Shown in pieces: positions 11,499 to 26,400 of a stretch of 64,000 nucleotides of DNA. The stretch is from Chiridota heheva (Eukaryota; Echinodermata; Holothuroidea; Apodida; Chiridotidae). The stretch's first letter is position 1; every line of letters starts with the position of its first letter. Below the pieces are notes generated by a model. That model was not told the DNA's origin, did not search any database, and saw only the letters and a list, made by a program, of their open reading frames with translations. The stretch spans positions 142,501-206,500 of the forward strand of contig JAIGNY010000739.1 in assembly GCA_020152595.1 (NCBI GenBank). Reading direction: 5' to 3'. The position numbers and the translations under genes were made by a program.

Positions 11499-14400
11499 CA
11501 TATTATATATATATTTACAATTACCACAACAATACACACAGTTGTCATCAGATTTTGTATTTAATTAATGTAAAACTAAAAAAAACCATTGGAAGAGCAA
11601 CAGCACCTGTGATTGGTTGATTCCTTGCCTCTGGGACAACAAACCTGAGACTGTACGGGGTTTCTCTGTGACTGAACTCTTTGGGACAGGGCCGTGCTTC
11701 TGCATGACTGGGTTTGTGATGTCGAGGGCGATTGTGAAGATGAAGGGCTCTTCTGCTCCTTGAGGGTATGTAAGCCGTACTGGAGTTGAAGGATGGTGAT
11801 GACGAGCTTGAGGTGGTGCCAGTCGATGTGTTCTGGTAGCTGTTCCTTTATCGCACCTAGTCTGCTGATATCTACGTGACAACAAAAGGAATGTCATTAT
11901 CTACATGATAACAAAAGGAATGTCATTAGGGTCCACGTCATTAAGGCTTTATGCGACCGTCACCCGACCGACAGGCGACCGGTCGCGGACGGAGGCCGAC
12001 TGAAAATAGCACAAAGTTGTTTATTGAATCAATGTCAACACAAGAAACGAGCGTCCACGCATTCACTCTTAGTTTGTATGCACTGAGTGCACTGTACAAT
12101 GTGTGTGAGCTTTCTGTGTTCGTTTGGGTATGAATGGGGATTAACTCCGTGAAAGTTCAACAAAAGATAATCTCTTTTGTTCGCCCATGGTTTGTTGGTG
12201 AAATTATTGATTTGTTTTGAATTCGACTTTGTGAAGTGAAAAGTGGGTATGTATGTAACGATTGGCTATATTATGTTACAAGTTCAGTGTGATGGTTGTC
12301 TTAAAACAGTGTACAGCAGGCCCTACATTAAAATTGTTTTCCAGGATTTGATGAATTGCTTAAAAAATAAACATATTGATCGTTGCTGATTTTGAACTTC
12401 TTCACTCTCTTATTTTATAATTCCAAGAGATAGATCATCGACTTAATCAATGTAAATAGGCTATTCCTTATTTGTTTTCTTCATAGAGCATTAATATATT
12501 TTTAAAAGCATTTCTTGTGTTCTTATACCAAAGGTAATTAAAAAAATAAATTAGGTCCTAGTTTGTGTTGTGTCTTTTCTTTCCACAAAGTTTACAGGTT
12601 TAGACCTATTTTAATTCAACCAAAAAAAGAAAAAGAAAAGAAGCTCGACTTGATCAAACCCTGAAAAATAAGAACGTTAACAAATGTTTCTAGTTCATAT
12701 TATAGCCCTTAGGGCCTAATAAACTTCAACGGAGTGGCGAAATGAAGCACCTGTTTTCACCGTAAAGCTTTCATAACTATAGCCCAGGCTTATATTGAAT
12801 TTTTAAAACTGACATAAACTGACATACTGTAGGAGAGCAGGGGTTGGGAGTATTTTTAAAATATTTATATGCTCCCATAATATTTAAACAAAAATGTTGT
12901 TATCTTTCCTTTATCTTCACCTGTGTAGGCAAATGTTCAAGATATCTCTGGTGACCCTCCCAGTGACGGGCAAGAGGAAATTCCCCCTCACCCCTGCGAA
13001 AATGTTGTAAGGTCACAAATTTATCACACACAAAATGAACATAAGGGGGAAAAAGTGGAATTACATCGCACCCATTTTTTAATGAAATTATCCACGATAC
13101 TACGCATACACTGGAACGTAAATAAAATGCCCCGGACAACTCTCCAAATGTTACTAATTCAGGCACCCTGAAAATTTGTGAAGAGGTCTAAAATATCCAT
13201 ACGCTTCTGAAAATAAAGGTACAGCTAACTCTGTCTTTTTCATGACAGTTTCCTTTGTTTTAATATAATTCCTGTGTTAATAAACAACGGTGATAAAATA
13301 TATTTACTCGTTGTTGAGAATATAAATGATTTGATACGGAATTGTTGGTTCAATTGGTAATTGTGGTAAATCTAAACAGATTCATTTATTACTGAGCAAT
13401 GTTTATCAACCGCATTACGAAACCACCAATACTACGAGGTAATCATCAATTGCGAGCAGTGACCTAGATCAGGAAGCTGTTACTTTGACAACAGTCCCTG
13501 CCTAGATTCCGTAATATGAGACATGCTCCCCGCTTAAAACAAACAGTATTCTTCCATCAAGTGATACTCCTTGTATAACACATGTGGCCGCTAACATGTC
13601 GAGTTAGCGTCCACATGTTTTTTTTATATAGGGCCCCATTTGCGAGAAGAAAAAAAATCAAACTGAAAACAATTAAATTATAGTTTTGATTGTTTGTCAT
13701 CTAGAACCACTAAAATATTATTGTTAAATTACAATAAATAAGAACCCAATCACTTGCGAAAAACTGTTTTCTTGTTATAGTTAACTACCCAGGCGTACTA
13801 CATTATATTAAGCAACACTATTAAGTCCGAGTTATACGTCGGGGCAAACTTCGTTCTGACCAAAGAGCTTCTACCCAAATGTTTGATAGTATATTAGATT
13901 GTGAATACCAAACCGCGCCTTCTTATGCACTTTAGATAATATCAGCTGATAATGTTCCCAAAGATAATATAATTTTTGAATTGTTCTCTTTTGAATGAAA
14001 ATATAAGCATTGCCCCGCGATACAGAACAAAAATGGTAATACCTATGTGATAACAAACGGAATGTCATTATCTACATGATAACAAACGGAATGTCATTAT
14101 CTACATGATAACAAACGGAATGTCATTATCTACGTGATAACAAACGGAATGTCATTATCTACGTGATAACAAACTGAATGTCATTATCTACATGATAACA
14201 AAAGGGGTATGTAATGTTACATGACTGATCAAAGTTTTCACAAGATAAAGACAACAAATTCTATACTTTAGTTACAATATGCAAAAATATGCAAATTTGC
14301 TCTATTTTGGGACATTTTTACCCTATATTGGTGTACTGAAACTTAACAACTTTAAATACAAATGAAGGTGTCTTATTTTTGATAAATTTATTTAAAACAT

Positions 14401-17400
14401 CCATTTCAATTTAGTTTAAGGTTGTTTTTATTATGTCAACATCATTTTTTATAACATTACCCACTTTTTGGTGAAAAAATGCAGAAAATAGGATAAGGGA
14501 AAATGTGGAATATTTAAAGTGTCACACACATAACCAGAAAGTGTCACACATGTAACAAGATATAATCAACAAAAGTATTAATAAACCATTAGTAACATTA
14601 AGGGAAGATGTTAAAGTCATACTATTTATATTTAAGGCTATGAAGGTAAATCAGAGTCAAATTTATTAATTTATTAATTTCAGCATCAAAAAAGTTGCTT
14701 CCGTCTGACGTCACACACGTAACCGACCTTTTATGACCCATTTCCATGGTGATACACAATTAGAAAAGAGTGACCACTTGCAAATGATGCCTTCGTTTAC
14801 TAAATAGTTTGTTATCATATAGTAACTAACATAACTGCATTCATTCAAAAATAACAGCCTCATAAATCAACTAATTTCCCATTTTTGGTCACACACATAA
14901 CCGTGAATTGCCCACTTGCTCTTCCATCTATTACCAATTCCGCACCACCTCAAGACTTCTGCTAACTTCTGCTGAGCATTCTTCCCTCTAATTCCCATAC
15001 CAGCCCCCACCACAAAATCTTCTACCCACCAAACAAACCCAATCTTATCAAGCTACACACCTCACCACCCATCCTCTACCCACCATACAAACCCAACCAT
15101 ATCAAGCTACACACCTCACCACCCATCCTCTATCCACCTAACCTAACCATATCAAGCTACACACCTCACCACCCATCCTCTACCCACCTAACAAACCCAA
15201 CCATATCAAGCTACACACCTCACCACCCATCCTCTACCCACCAAACAAACCCAACCATATCAAGCTACACACCTCACCACCCATCCTCTACCCACCTAAC
15301 AAACCCAACTATATCAAGCTACACATCTCACCACCCATCCTCTACCCACCAAACAAAGCCAACTATATCAAGCTACACATCTCACCACCCATCCTCTACC
15401 CACCTAACAAACCCAACCATATCAAGCTACACATCTCACCACCCATCCTCTACCCACCAAACAAACCCAAACATATCAAGCTACACACCTCACCACCCTC
15501 TATTTATCTTCTTTCCTACATTGATCTGCCTTTCTCTCTCTACCTACCATTCCCAATATCCATATCATCTTTAATAGTGCTGTCATGATATGTTGATTAT
15601 CGGGTTTTAGACGACATGCAATATGCCTCTCACGATACCAAAAACTAATGCTCAACTAAGAAATTTTCGCGCAACTAGGCTAGGCTACTTTGTATGTTAC
15701 AACCAATCCTAAAGTTGCAGTATTAAAATTAAAAGTCAAGTTTAGGCCATTAAAAACGTGCAAAAATACTGAAACAATAAAAAAATATAAAAAATAATTA
15801 AAAATCGTGCTCCGTCATCCCACACTGGCACGCTCCGATGTAAGTTGGCAAAAAGAACAAAAATTTGGTCCAAAACATGAGTCTCAGGCTCTCACTTCGA
15901 TGATTCATGGTCACGTTGGCTGAAGTATCACACTCGCCCGTGATGCGTGATAAACGTGATAGTCATACGATCATGTCGTCTGCTAGATCTGCAAATCATT
16001 TTTTCTTGCGTTCATCATAAGAAGTAATGTCTAACAATGTGTCATGAGTTACATTTTCTTGAAAAGTATCGCGACATACCAATATATCGCAATATTTTTC
16101 TCCACAACAATCAATACATAATAGAGCCATGTCGTGACAGCACTAATCTTTAATATACCACCACTATCGTAGAACCCTGTACACCCCATCCATCTACCAC
16201 TACTGCCATTTTGCATTCACCTACCTTTTAGCACAAATTAGTTTCTATAAAGGATTAGTTCAGGGGTCAAGCAACTCCCATCTTATATAAAAGAGGACTT
16301 CAAAAGAAACAAAAATAGTGAAGAAAGCATTCAAAAATCTTATTCTTTGTTATCATTTGTGTAGAAACGACTGAAATCAGACTAGTTGTGATGTCACACC
16401 CTCAGATTCCTCAAACTTTTTATGTATTTTATCATATTTTGTCCTGCTGTGGCTTAAAAACCATTGGATATGTCAGGAAAGTAGTAAAACAGAATCTTGT
16501 CAGGGAAATTTTAATTTACCATCTGAAGAAAATAGTAAAATACTTGAATAAATTTTATTGTAAATACATCAACAATTGTTAAGAATATGAGAATTAGGAC
16601 ACCAACCTTCCGTAGTAGACTTACTACACCAGTCATTTCTACAAAGATCAGACAGAGCTTTAAACTTATATATATAACCTTAATGAAATAAGATATTGAA
16701 GTAGTTTCTTCACCATTTTGTTTCTTTGGGTGTCCTTTTTCTTAAAAGATAAGCTTGCATGACTACTGATCTAATCCTTTAACGGAATAAGATTTTTGAT
16801 CACTTTCATTACTATTTTGTTTCTTTTGAAGTCCTCTTTCATATAAAATAAACTTGCTTGACCCCTGAACTAATCCATTAATGGAACAAGATTTTGTAAT
16901 GCTTTCTTCAAGTTTCTTTTGAAGTCCTCTTTCATATAAAATAAACTTGCTTGACCCCTAAACTAATCCTTTAATGTAACAAGATTTTGTAATGCTTTCT
17001 TTAAGTCCTCTTTCATATAAAATAAACTTGCTTGACCCCTGAACTAATCCTTCAATGAAACAAGATTTTTTAATGCTTTCTTCACCATTTTGTTTCTTTT
17101 AAAGTCCTCTTTCATATAAAATAAACTTGCCTGACCTCTGAACTTATTCTTTAACAAATAAGATCTTTGAATGCTTTCTTCACCATTTTGTTTCTTTCAC
17201 TGAACTAATCCTTTAAAATTCCTTTCCATTTCCTATACCCTACCCTACCCATTCTCCTTCCCACCATCTACACATGACACCTTCCACTTTATACCTACCA
17301 CCAGTGGTAGCGCTATGGGGGAGGTGGGCATTTCCCCCAACGAGATCGCTTTGCCCTCCCTTTACTTTGAAAGTGACATATTTTGTCCGATTTATAGGCT

Positions 17401-20400
17401 TTTCCCCCAATGAGACAAACGTGCCCATCTCTTTCCCCCATGACCAAAAATGTGGCACCGCCACTCTCTACCACCACAGCCAGAATGTAACACAGGGAAG
17501 GAGCACATGCAAAGGTCTGTGTCCCACAGATAATTTTTTTTTTTTTAAATACATGGGAATGTGGAGATTCAAGCCCAGGTGCGATGTTCTCTTAAAGTGT
17601 TTATGCCCCGTTCATACAAAATCCTGCCTACATCGACCCAACACCCACCCCACTCACCAACATTGTTGGCAAGGGAATATTAAATGAAAATTTATTCAAA
17701 ATGATTAGTTTAGGTCACGCATGTTCATTATATATGAAAGAGGACTTCAAAAGAAACAAATTGGTAAAGAAATATTTAAAAATATCATTTTGTTAAGAAG
17801 ATATTATTTCAGTTTCTAGTTTGGTATCATCTGTGTAGAAATGACTGGAATCAAGACTAGTTGTGAAGTCACAGCCACAGATTCCTTAAAGTTTTTATGT
17901 ATTCTATCATATTTTGTCCTGCGATTTTGTGGCCAAAACCATTGGATATGTCAGGAAAGTAGTAAAACTGATCTAGTTAAGGTAATTATAATAGTTTGAG
18001 GGAGATATCTAAATAGTTAAAAAAGTTAAATACATTTTCTTTGAAATACATTAACAATAGTTAAGGATGTGAGGATAGGAGTGCCAACTTTCCATCTTAG
18101 ACTTCCTACAACAGTCATTTCTATATAGATAAGACAGAGCTTAAAACTTGAATATCTCCTTAACGGAATAAGATATTGAAGTAGTTTGTTCACCATTTTC
18201 ATTCTCTTAATGTCTTTCATTTAAAATAAACGTAGTTAACCACTGAAATAATCCTATAATGGCTTTGGATGTTAAACCGAAACAGGGTACCCTTGTGCCT
18301 GGAAGGCTAACAATTCTTTTGCAACCTAACAACACACCACGTACCTGAATTAATGGGTGGAGCTCGGATAACTTGCTCAATTTCTGATTGCAATGAAGGT
18401 GTCACACCAGCTAAAAAATGAAGAACATGCACAAATGTTTCAATTCTATTGTCATTGCCTTACTTTATGATTTCAATATAAAAGTGAACAAAGGACAGAA
18501 TGATTCAATATCACGTCTTTTGTGCTTTGCAGAATAAACTTATGGTATCTTCAAAATCCCTAAATCTTGGCTTATTGAAAGAAAGAAAGGCTGAAAAAGA
18601 TCACTATCTCCTCTCAATAATCTAAATTTCAGATGGAAGAGCTACAGTATTAGCTTCAATTCCTTCATTAGCAGAACACACAAATATAATAGATGTAATC
18701 AAAAGTTGAAAGTGGTTATGCCAAACCAATTACGTGATCACATCTCAAAGACACCTCAAACAAGACACCTCAAATGACACACCTCATACAACACATCCCA
18801 TACAACACATGTCAACAGGACATCTCAAATAGCACATCTGAGACAACACACCTGAAACAACACCTCAAGCAGCATCTCAAACAACACATCTTCAACAAAA
18901 CATCTCAAACAACACACCTCAAACAAAACATCTAAAAAAACACACTATAAACAACACATCTCAAACCAAACATCTCAAAAGAAGACCTCAAACAACACAC
19001 CTCAAACAATATAACTCAAACAAAGCATCACAAACAACAAAACAGAAACAACACACCTCAAACAACACACCTCAAACAATATATCTCAAACAAAACATCT
19101 TAAACACACCTCAAACAAAGCATCACAAACAACAAAACAGAAACAACACACCTCAAACAACACACCTCAAACAATATATCTCAAACAAAACATCTTAAAC
19201 ACACCTCAAACAACACATCTCAAATAACACACCTCAAACAATATATCTCAAACAATATATCTCAATTAAAACATCTCAAACAACACACCTCAAACAACAC
19301 ATCTCAAACAACAAATCAGAAACAACACACCTCAAACAACACACTTAAACAACAAATCAGAAACAACACATTTCAAACAATAAATCTCAAACAATACATC
19401 TGAAACAACACACCTCAAACAACACATCTCAAACAACAAATCAGAAACAACACACCACAAACAACACCTCTAAACAAAACATCTCAAACAGCAAATCTCA
19501 ACACATCTCAAACAACAAATCTCAAACCTCAAGCAACAAACCTCAAACAATACATGTCAAACAACACACCTCCAACAATACATCTCAAACAACACATCTC
19601 AAACAACAAATCAGAAACAACACACCTCAATCAGTACATCAGAAACACATCTGAAACGAAACATCTCAAATGAAATATTTCAAACAACACACCTTAATTG
19701 ACACATTCCAAACAATGTGATGTGATAAAAAGTTGCATCATTTAATCTTCAGTTAAAAATCTCATTCCTTCCTATATTATCTAATACTAACTGAACATTG
19801 TGTCATCCTCACTTGTAATTGTCTTAAATATTTTTTTTGTGTGTCACAGGGTAATTTAGGCATCACTGATATTCCAGGGTGGATGTGTTACATTTGTATC
19901 ACAGGGTATAGTTAAATTGCTATCACAAGGTGGATTATATTAATTGATTTCGATGTAGGTTAGTCCATTGGTGTCATAGGGTGGATTATATTTCAAACTA
20001 AGATTTCAGCACTCTGTAAAGTGTCCCCCTCCCAGTTTATTCCTCATCCCCAATATAATCTACCTCAGAAATCCTAGAACCACCAAGTTTTATCCCCAGA
20101 TAATCTCTTTCTCATTTGTGATCTGTGTTGATTCTTTGCAATCTAAACACTTTAGGATTATCTGACTGATTTCTTTTAATGCTGTATCACAGTTTTCAGT
20201 TTACTTATGCTAAGCATCCATTGTTCCTTTCAGGCAAGATTCACATTCCATGATTTTCCTTTCATGCAAGAAACCAATTGTTTGATTTTCTTAAGATTGT
20301 ACAATGTTTGTTTGTTGATGAGGGCTTAACGGCACCACGACAGCAAGGGTTAAATTGTGCCTGAGAGGTCAGATCATTCCAGAGGTAGGAAGGAAAGAAA

Positions 20401-23400
20401 ACAGATTGTACATAGTTGATTGTTTGGATTTCCTTTGAGGACATGAATTCATTGTTCAGCACATTTCATTGAAGAGTTTCAAGTAAGTCTTAACAGATCA
20501 CCCCCTACAACATTCCCTCCCCTCCATTCCCTGTTCAAAATTTAAGTCACTTAAGCAGTAACAAAATCACCCACCAAATCCATTTCAATTTCAATTATCA
20601 GTTTTTGAGATACATTGATGACAGACAAACTAACACAGGCAAAAACATAACCAGCCCTAATCCACCCTGCGACACCATTCAAACCCAATCCACACAAACA
20701 AAACATCTGGACTGTCCAGTTTCCACTTGACCGTTACCTCTTTCAAGGTCCACAGGATACCCCGCCATCAGGGCGTCTGCCACATGGCATCCGATTGTTG
20801 AAACTTTTAGTTTCCTGTTTACAGCAATTTCCTCCTAAAATGATAAAAATGACATCAATGAATTTACAAACATTCTTTCTTTATAACTCCAATGAGAATT
20901 CTTGAATAGCACATCTCATAATTTCTGTATTTAAATTTGTTTGTTTGTTTGATGAGGGCTTAACTGCACCACAACAATGAGGGTCAAATTGTGCCTGAGA
21001 GGTCACACCATTCTAGAAGTAGGGAGGAAAGGAAACGGGGAGAATGAGAGAAATTCAAGAACAAAAGGTTAGAAAGCTGTGATCAAGAGGGGAGTTGCAT
21101 GGTTCAAACAAAAACAAAGTAGAGAGGGGGTGGAAGAGGAGAATTAAATATGGTCCTCTTTCTAAATTATTGAAACATATTTTATTTAATTATTCAGATG
21201 GTGTATAGCATGCACTTTAAAACATCATGCTTTGCTTATCTACCTTATACTCTAAATCAGCGATTCCTAAAAGGCGGCCCGCGGGACAAATCTGGCCCGC
21301 CAGACAGTCCAATCTGGCCCACGAACAAAGTCATTATATAGTGCATTGCAATACAGTGCATTGCATGTAAGATCAATCCAAATGAGATTGGTAAAAATTG
21401 CAAAATATTGTTTATTTGTTTTTTCCCTACGCAGATCAGCTCACTAAGGGGCACTGATGATGATGTTAAAGTTAGAATTGGCAAAGCCAGAGCAGCATTC
21501 ATTACACTCACAATTATCTGGAAATCAAGGGATATCTACAAGGCCACAAAGCTCAGCTTATTTAATTCCAATGTCAAAAGTGTTCTATTGTACGGTTCTG
21601 AAGCCTGGCGGATCACCAAAGCTACCACAATGAGGGTACAAGCTTTCATTAATCGCTGCCTGCGTAGAATACTTGTGATTTACTGGCCAGACACCTTAAG
21701 CAACATCAAACTATGGGAAAAGACAGGCCAAGACCCAGTGGAACTACAGAGCAAAAGCAGGAAATAGACTTGTATTGGCCACACACTAAGAAAACCTGAC
21801 AACAGAATAACACGTCATGCACTAAATTGGAACCCACAGGGAAAACGCAAACAGGGGATGCCCAAATATACCTGGAGGCGAGACACTACAAAGGAGATGA
21901 CCAAGATGGGCTACAAGTGGCAACAGCTGCGAATGCTGGCCCAAGACAGACATAAATAGAGGAGTTTCATCCGTGGCCTATATTTCGGCAAGAAGTGAGA
22001 AGGCGTAAGCAAGATCAGCTCACTAAAACTTTGCTGCTTATCAAATAAAATGTTATCTTTAGCTTCGCTATAAATTAGGCTTGCGGCTTGTCAAAGGAAG
22101 GTGGATAAGAGAACCGCCAACATCTGGCGTGCATCCTTCTAATCGCGCACGCTCTCAACTTGTTTGTATTCAGTGCTTGTTTTGACGGGTTTTGTTTGTC
22201 ACATGACGCTGATTTTGCCACACGATTGACCCACAGCCTGAAGCTCTTGTAAAATGATGGCACTTCGCAAAATTTAATTAAGAACCCTTGCTCTAAATGA
22301 AAGAAAAACACATTTTTATTTCTTAAAATACATTGAAAATTGTCTTGGACATGCAAATATGGCATCAAACTGTATACTGCACTGGTCACTTTTCCAGAAA
22401 CTGGTGAAATCTTTGAAAAGTAACAACTCCTCAACAGAATAAGATATCAACATTGTTTTTTTCTTCAACAATTTAATTTTTTAAAAGGTCCTCTATCATA
22501 TAGATGAAATGAAAAATTGACAGGAATATTTCTTTTAGCCAATAAAATGAAAGTTACTCACCAATGTCATGCCGTCATCTTGAAAGAGGGAGTAGGACAC
22601 CCTGACGGTATCAGAGATGGGCTCCACTGCAGAACTTCTCTTAAAAACAGCCGTCTTGGTCTCCTAATGAACATAATAAAATATATATTCCTATATGTAA
22701 CGCATAAATACACAATACATTATGACATTTACATAACATTTATACGTTATTTCCAATAGTACACTCTGACATGAAAGTACACTCTGACATGAAAGTACAC
22801 TCTGACATGAAAGTACACTCTGACATGAAAGTACACTCTGACACGAAAGTACACTCTGACATGAAAGTACACTCTGACATAAAAGTACACTCTGACATGA
22901 AAGTACACTCTGACATGAAAGTACACTCTGACATGAAAGTACATTCTGACATGAATGTACACTCTGACATGAAAGTACACTCTGACATGAAAGTACACTC
23001 TGACATAAAAGTACACTCTGACATGAAAGTACACTCTGACATAAAAGTACACTCTGACATGAAAGTACACTCTGACATGAAAGTACACTCTGACATGAAA
23101 GTACACTCTGACATGAAAGTACACTCTGACATGAAAGTACACTCTGATATGAAAGTACACTCTGATATGAAAGTACTCTCTGACATGAAAGTACACTCTG
23201 ATATGAAAGTACTCTCTGACATGAAAGTACACTCTGACATGAAAGTACATTCTGACATGAATGTACACTCTGACATGAAAGTACACCCTGACATGAAAGT
23301 ACACTCTGACATGAAAGTACATTCTGACATGAATGTACACTCTGACATGAAAGTACACTCTGACATGAAAGTACACTCTGACATGAATGTACACTCTGAC

Positions 23401-26400
23401 ATGAAAGTACACCCTGACATGAAAGTACACTCTGACATGAAAGTACACTCTGACATGAAAGTACACTCTGACATGAAAGTACACTCTGACATGAAAGTAC
23501 ATTCTGACATGAATGTACACTCTGACATGAAAGTACACTCTGACATGAAAGTACACTCTGATATGAAAGTACACTCTGATATGAATGTACTCTCTGACAT
23601 GAAAGTACTCTCTGATATGAAAGTACACTCTGACATGAAAGTACACGCTGATATGAAAGTACACTCTGACATGAAAGTACACTCTGACATGAAAGTACAT
23701 TCTGACATGAAAGTACACTCTGACATGAAAGTACATTCTGACATGAAAGTACACTCTGATATGAAAGTACACTCTGACATGAAAGTACACTCTGACATGA
23801 AAGTACACTCTGACATGAAAGTACACTCTGACATGAAAGTACATTCTGACATGAAAGTACACTCTGACATGAAAGTACTCTCTGATATGAAAGTACACTC
23901 TGACATGAAAGTACACTCTGATATGAAAGTACTCTCTGACATGAAAGTACACTCTGACATGAAAGTACACTCTGACATGAAAGTACACTCTGACATGAAA
24001 GTACTCTCTGATATGAAAGTACACTCTGACATGAAAGTACTCTCTGATATGAAAGTACACTCTGACATGAAAGTACATTCTGACATGAAAGTACACTCTG
24101 ATATGAAAGTACACTCTGATATGAAAGTACACTCTGATATGAAAGTACACTCTGACATGAAAGTACACTCTGACATGAAAGTACACTCTGACATGAAAGT
24201 ACTCTCTGATATGAAAGTACACTCTGACATGAAAGTACACTCTGATATGAAAGTACACTCTGATATGAAAGTACACTCTGATATGAAAGTACACTCTGAC
24301 ATGAAAGTACACTCTGACATGAAAGTACACTCTGACATGAAAGTACTCTCTGATATGAAAGTACACTCTGACATGAAAGTACTCTCTGATATGAAAGTAC
24401 ACTCTGACATGAAAGTACTCTCTGATATGAAAGTACACTCTGACATGAAAGTACTCTCTGATATGAAAGTACACTCTGACATGAAAGTACACTCTGACAT
24501 GAAAGTACACTCTGATATGAAAGTACACTCTGACATGAATGTACACTCTGATATGAAAGTACATTCTGACATGAAAGTACACTCTGATATGAAAGTACAC
24601 TCTGATATGAAAGTACACTCTGATATGAAAGTACACTCTGACATGAAAGTACACTCTGACATGAAAGTACACTCTGACATGAAAGTACTCTCTGACATGA
24701 AAGTACACTCTGACATGAAAGTACACTCTGACATGAAAGTACACTCTGACATGAAAGTACACTCTGACATGAAAGTACTCTCTGATATGAAAGTACACTC
24801 TGACATGAAAGTACTCTCTGATATGAAAGTACACTCTGACATGAAAGTACACTCTGACATGAAAGTACACTCTGATATGAAAGTACACTCTGACATGAAT
24901 GTACACTCTGATATGAAAGTACATTCTGACATGAAAGTACACTCTGATATGAAAGTACACTCTGATATGAAAGTACACTCTGATATGAAAGTACACTCTG
25001 ACATGAATGTACACTCTGATATGAAAGTACATTCTGACATGAAAGTACACTCTGATATGAAAGTACACTCTGATATGAAAGTACACTCTGATATGAAAGT
25101 ACACTCTGACATGAAAGTACACTCTGATATGAAAGTACACTCTGACATGAATGTACACTCTAAAATAAAAGTACATTCTGACATGAAAGTACTCTCTGAT
25201 ATGAAAGTACATTCTGACATGAAAGTACTCTCTGATATGAAAGTACATTCTGACATGAAAGTACACTCTGATATGAAAGTACACTCTGACATGAATGTAC
25301 ACTCTAAAATAAAAGTACATTCTGACATGAAAGTACTCTCTGACATGAAAGTACATTCTGACATGAAAGTACACTCTGATATGAAAGTACACTCTGACAT
25401 GAATGTACACTCTGATATGAAAGTACACTCTGACATGAATGTACACTCTAAAATAAAAGTACATTCTGACATGAAAGTACTCTCTGATATGAAAGTACAT
25501 TCTGACATGAAAGTACTCTCTGATATGAAAGTACTCTGACATTACATGTAACCTGGACAACAGGGAAGTGACACTTACTTGTTATGTTAAAGGGCCATGC
25601 GCCCCAGAATAGAGGGCTTAGGTCTTAAACATTCCTGCTGCATGTGGTATTATCTCGCACATGTCAAACACGAGATGTCATTGGTTCTATTTTTCTCCTC
25701 TCTTTGTTCACCTGGTACAGTAACACGAACACAGCATAGAAAGTACAACTTACCACAAGGCATAACGGTAGGTCTAACGACAGAATTTGGCATACGTGAC
25801 TGCACAAAGACATTTATTAAACTCAATTTGGCAAAATATTATCGCTAATGCAATGGATCCAAACGAAATTCCCTAATATATCTGGCTCAACTACAAAAGA
25901 TGCCAAGATTTCAAGAAAAAAAAAACTAACTTTGTGACCTAAGAATGGGACAACTAGAAAATTGCTTCTGTCAACTTCTTTTTTTGGATCCTTCCCCAAA
26001 TAGTTTGAAAAGTTGACTATAATGAACAGATAATTGGATATTAGGGGAGGGAGTGGAGGGGGTGGGGAGTGAAGTGGAAGGGAGGGAAGGGGGGAGGGAG
26101 TGGGAGGAGGGGTGGAGTGGAGGGGTGGAGTGGAGGGGTGGAGTGGAGGGGAGGGAGTGGAGGGGGGGGGAGAGGGGAGTGGGAGGGGAGGGAGTGGGGG
26201 GGGGAGTGGAGGGAGGGGAGTGGAGTGGAGGGAGTGTAGGGGAGGGGGGGGGTGGAGGGGGTGGAGGAGGGAGTGGAGGGGAGGGGAGTGGAGGGGGGTA
26301 GTGGAGGGGAGGGGTGGAGGGGGAGTGGAGGAGGGGAGTGGAGGGAGGGAGTGGAGGGGTGGAGTGGGTGGAGGAGGGGAGTGGAGGGGAGGTGGAGGGG

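Noticed and set aside
12900-13166. Possible extra WRN exon with donor cacag|gtgaag
   Set aside because: The reading has no similarity to any helicase segment, and the flanking exons already join in phase and in homology.
22740-25560. Open frames of 920-937 codons on both strands
   Set aside because: They come from an 18-bp array whose period is a multiple of three; they lie in a WRN intron and show no protein similarity.
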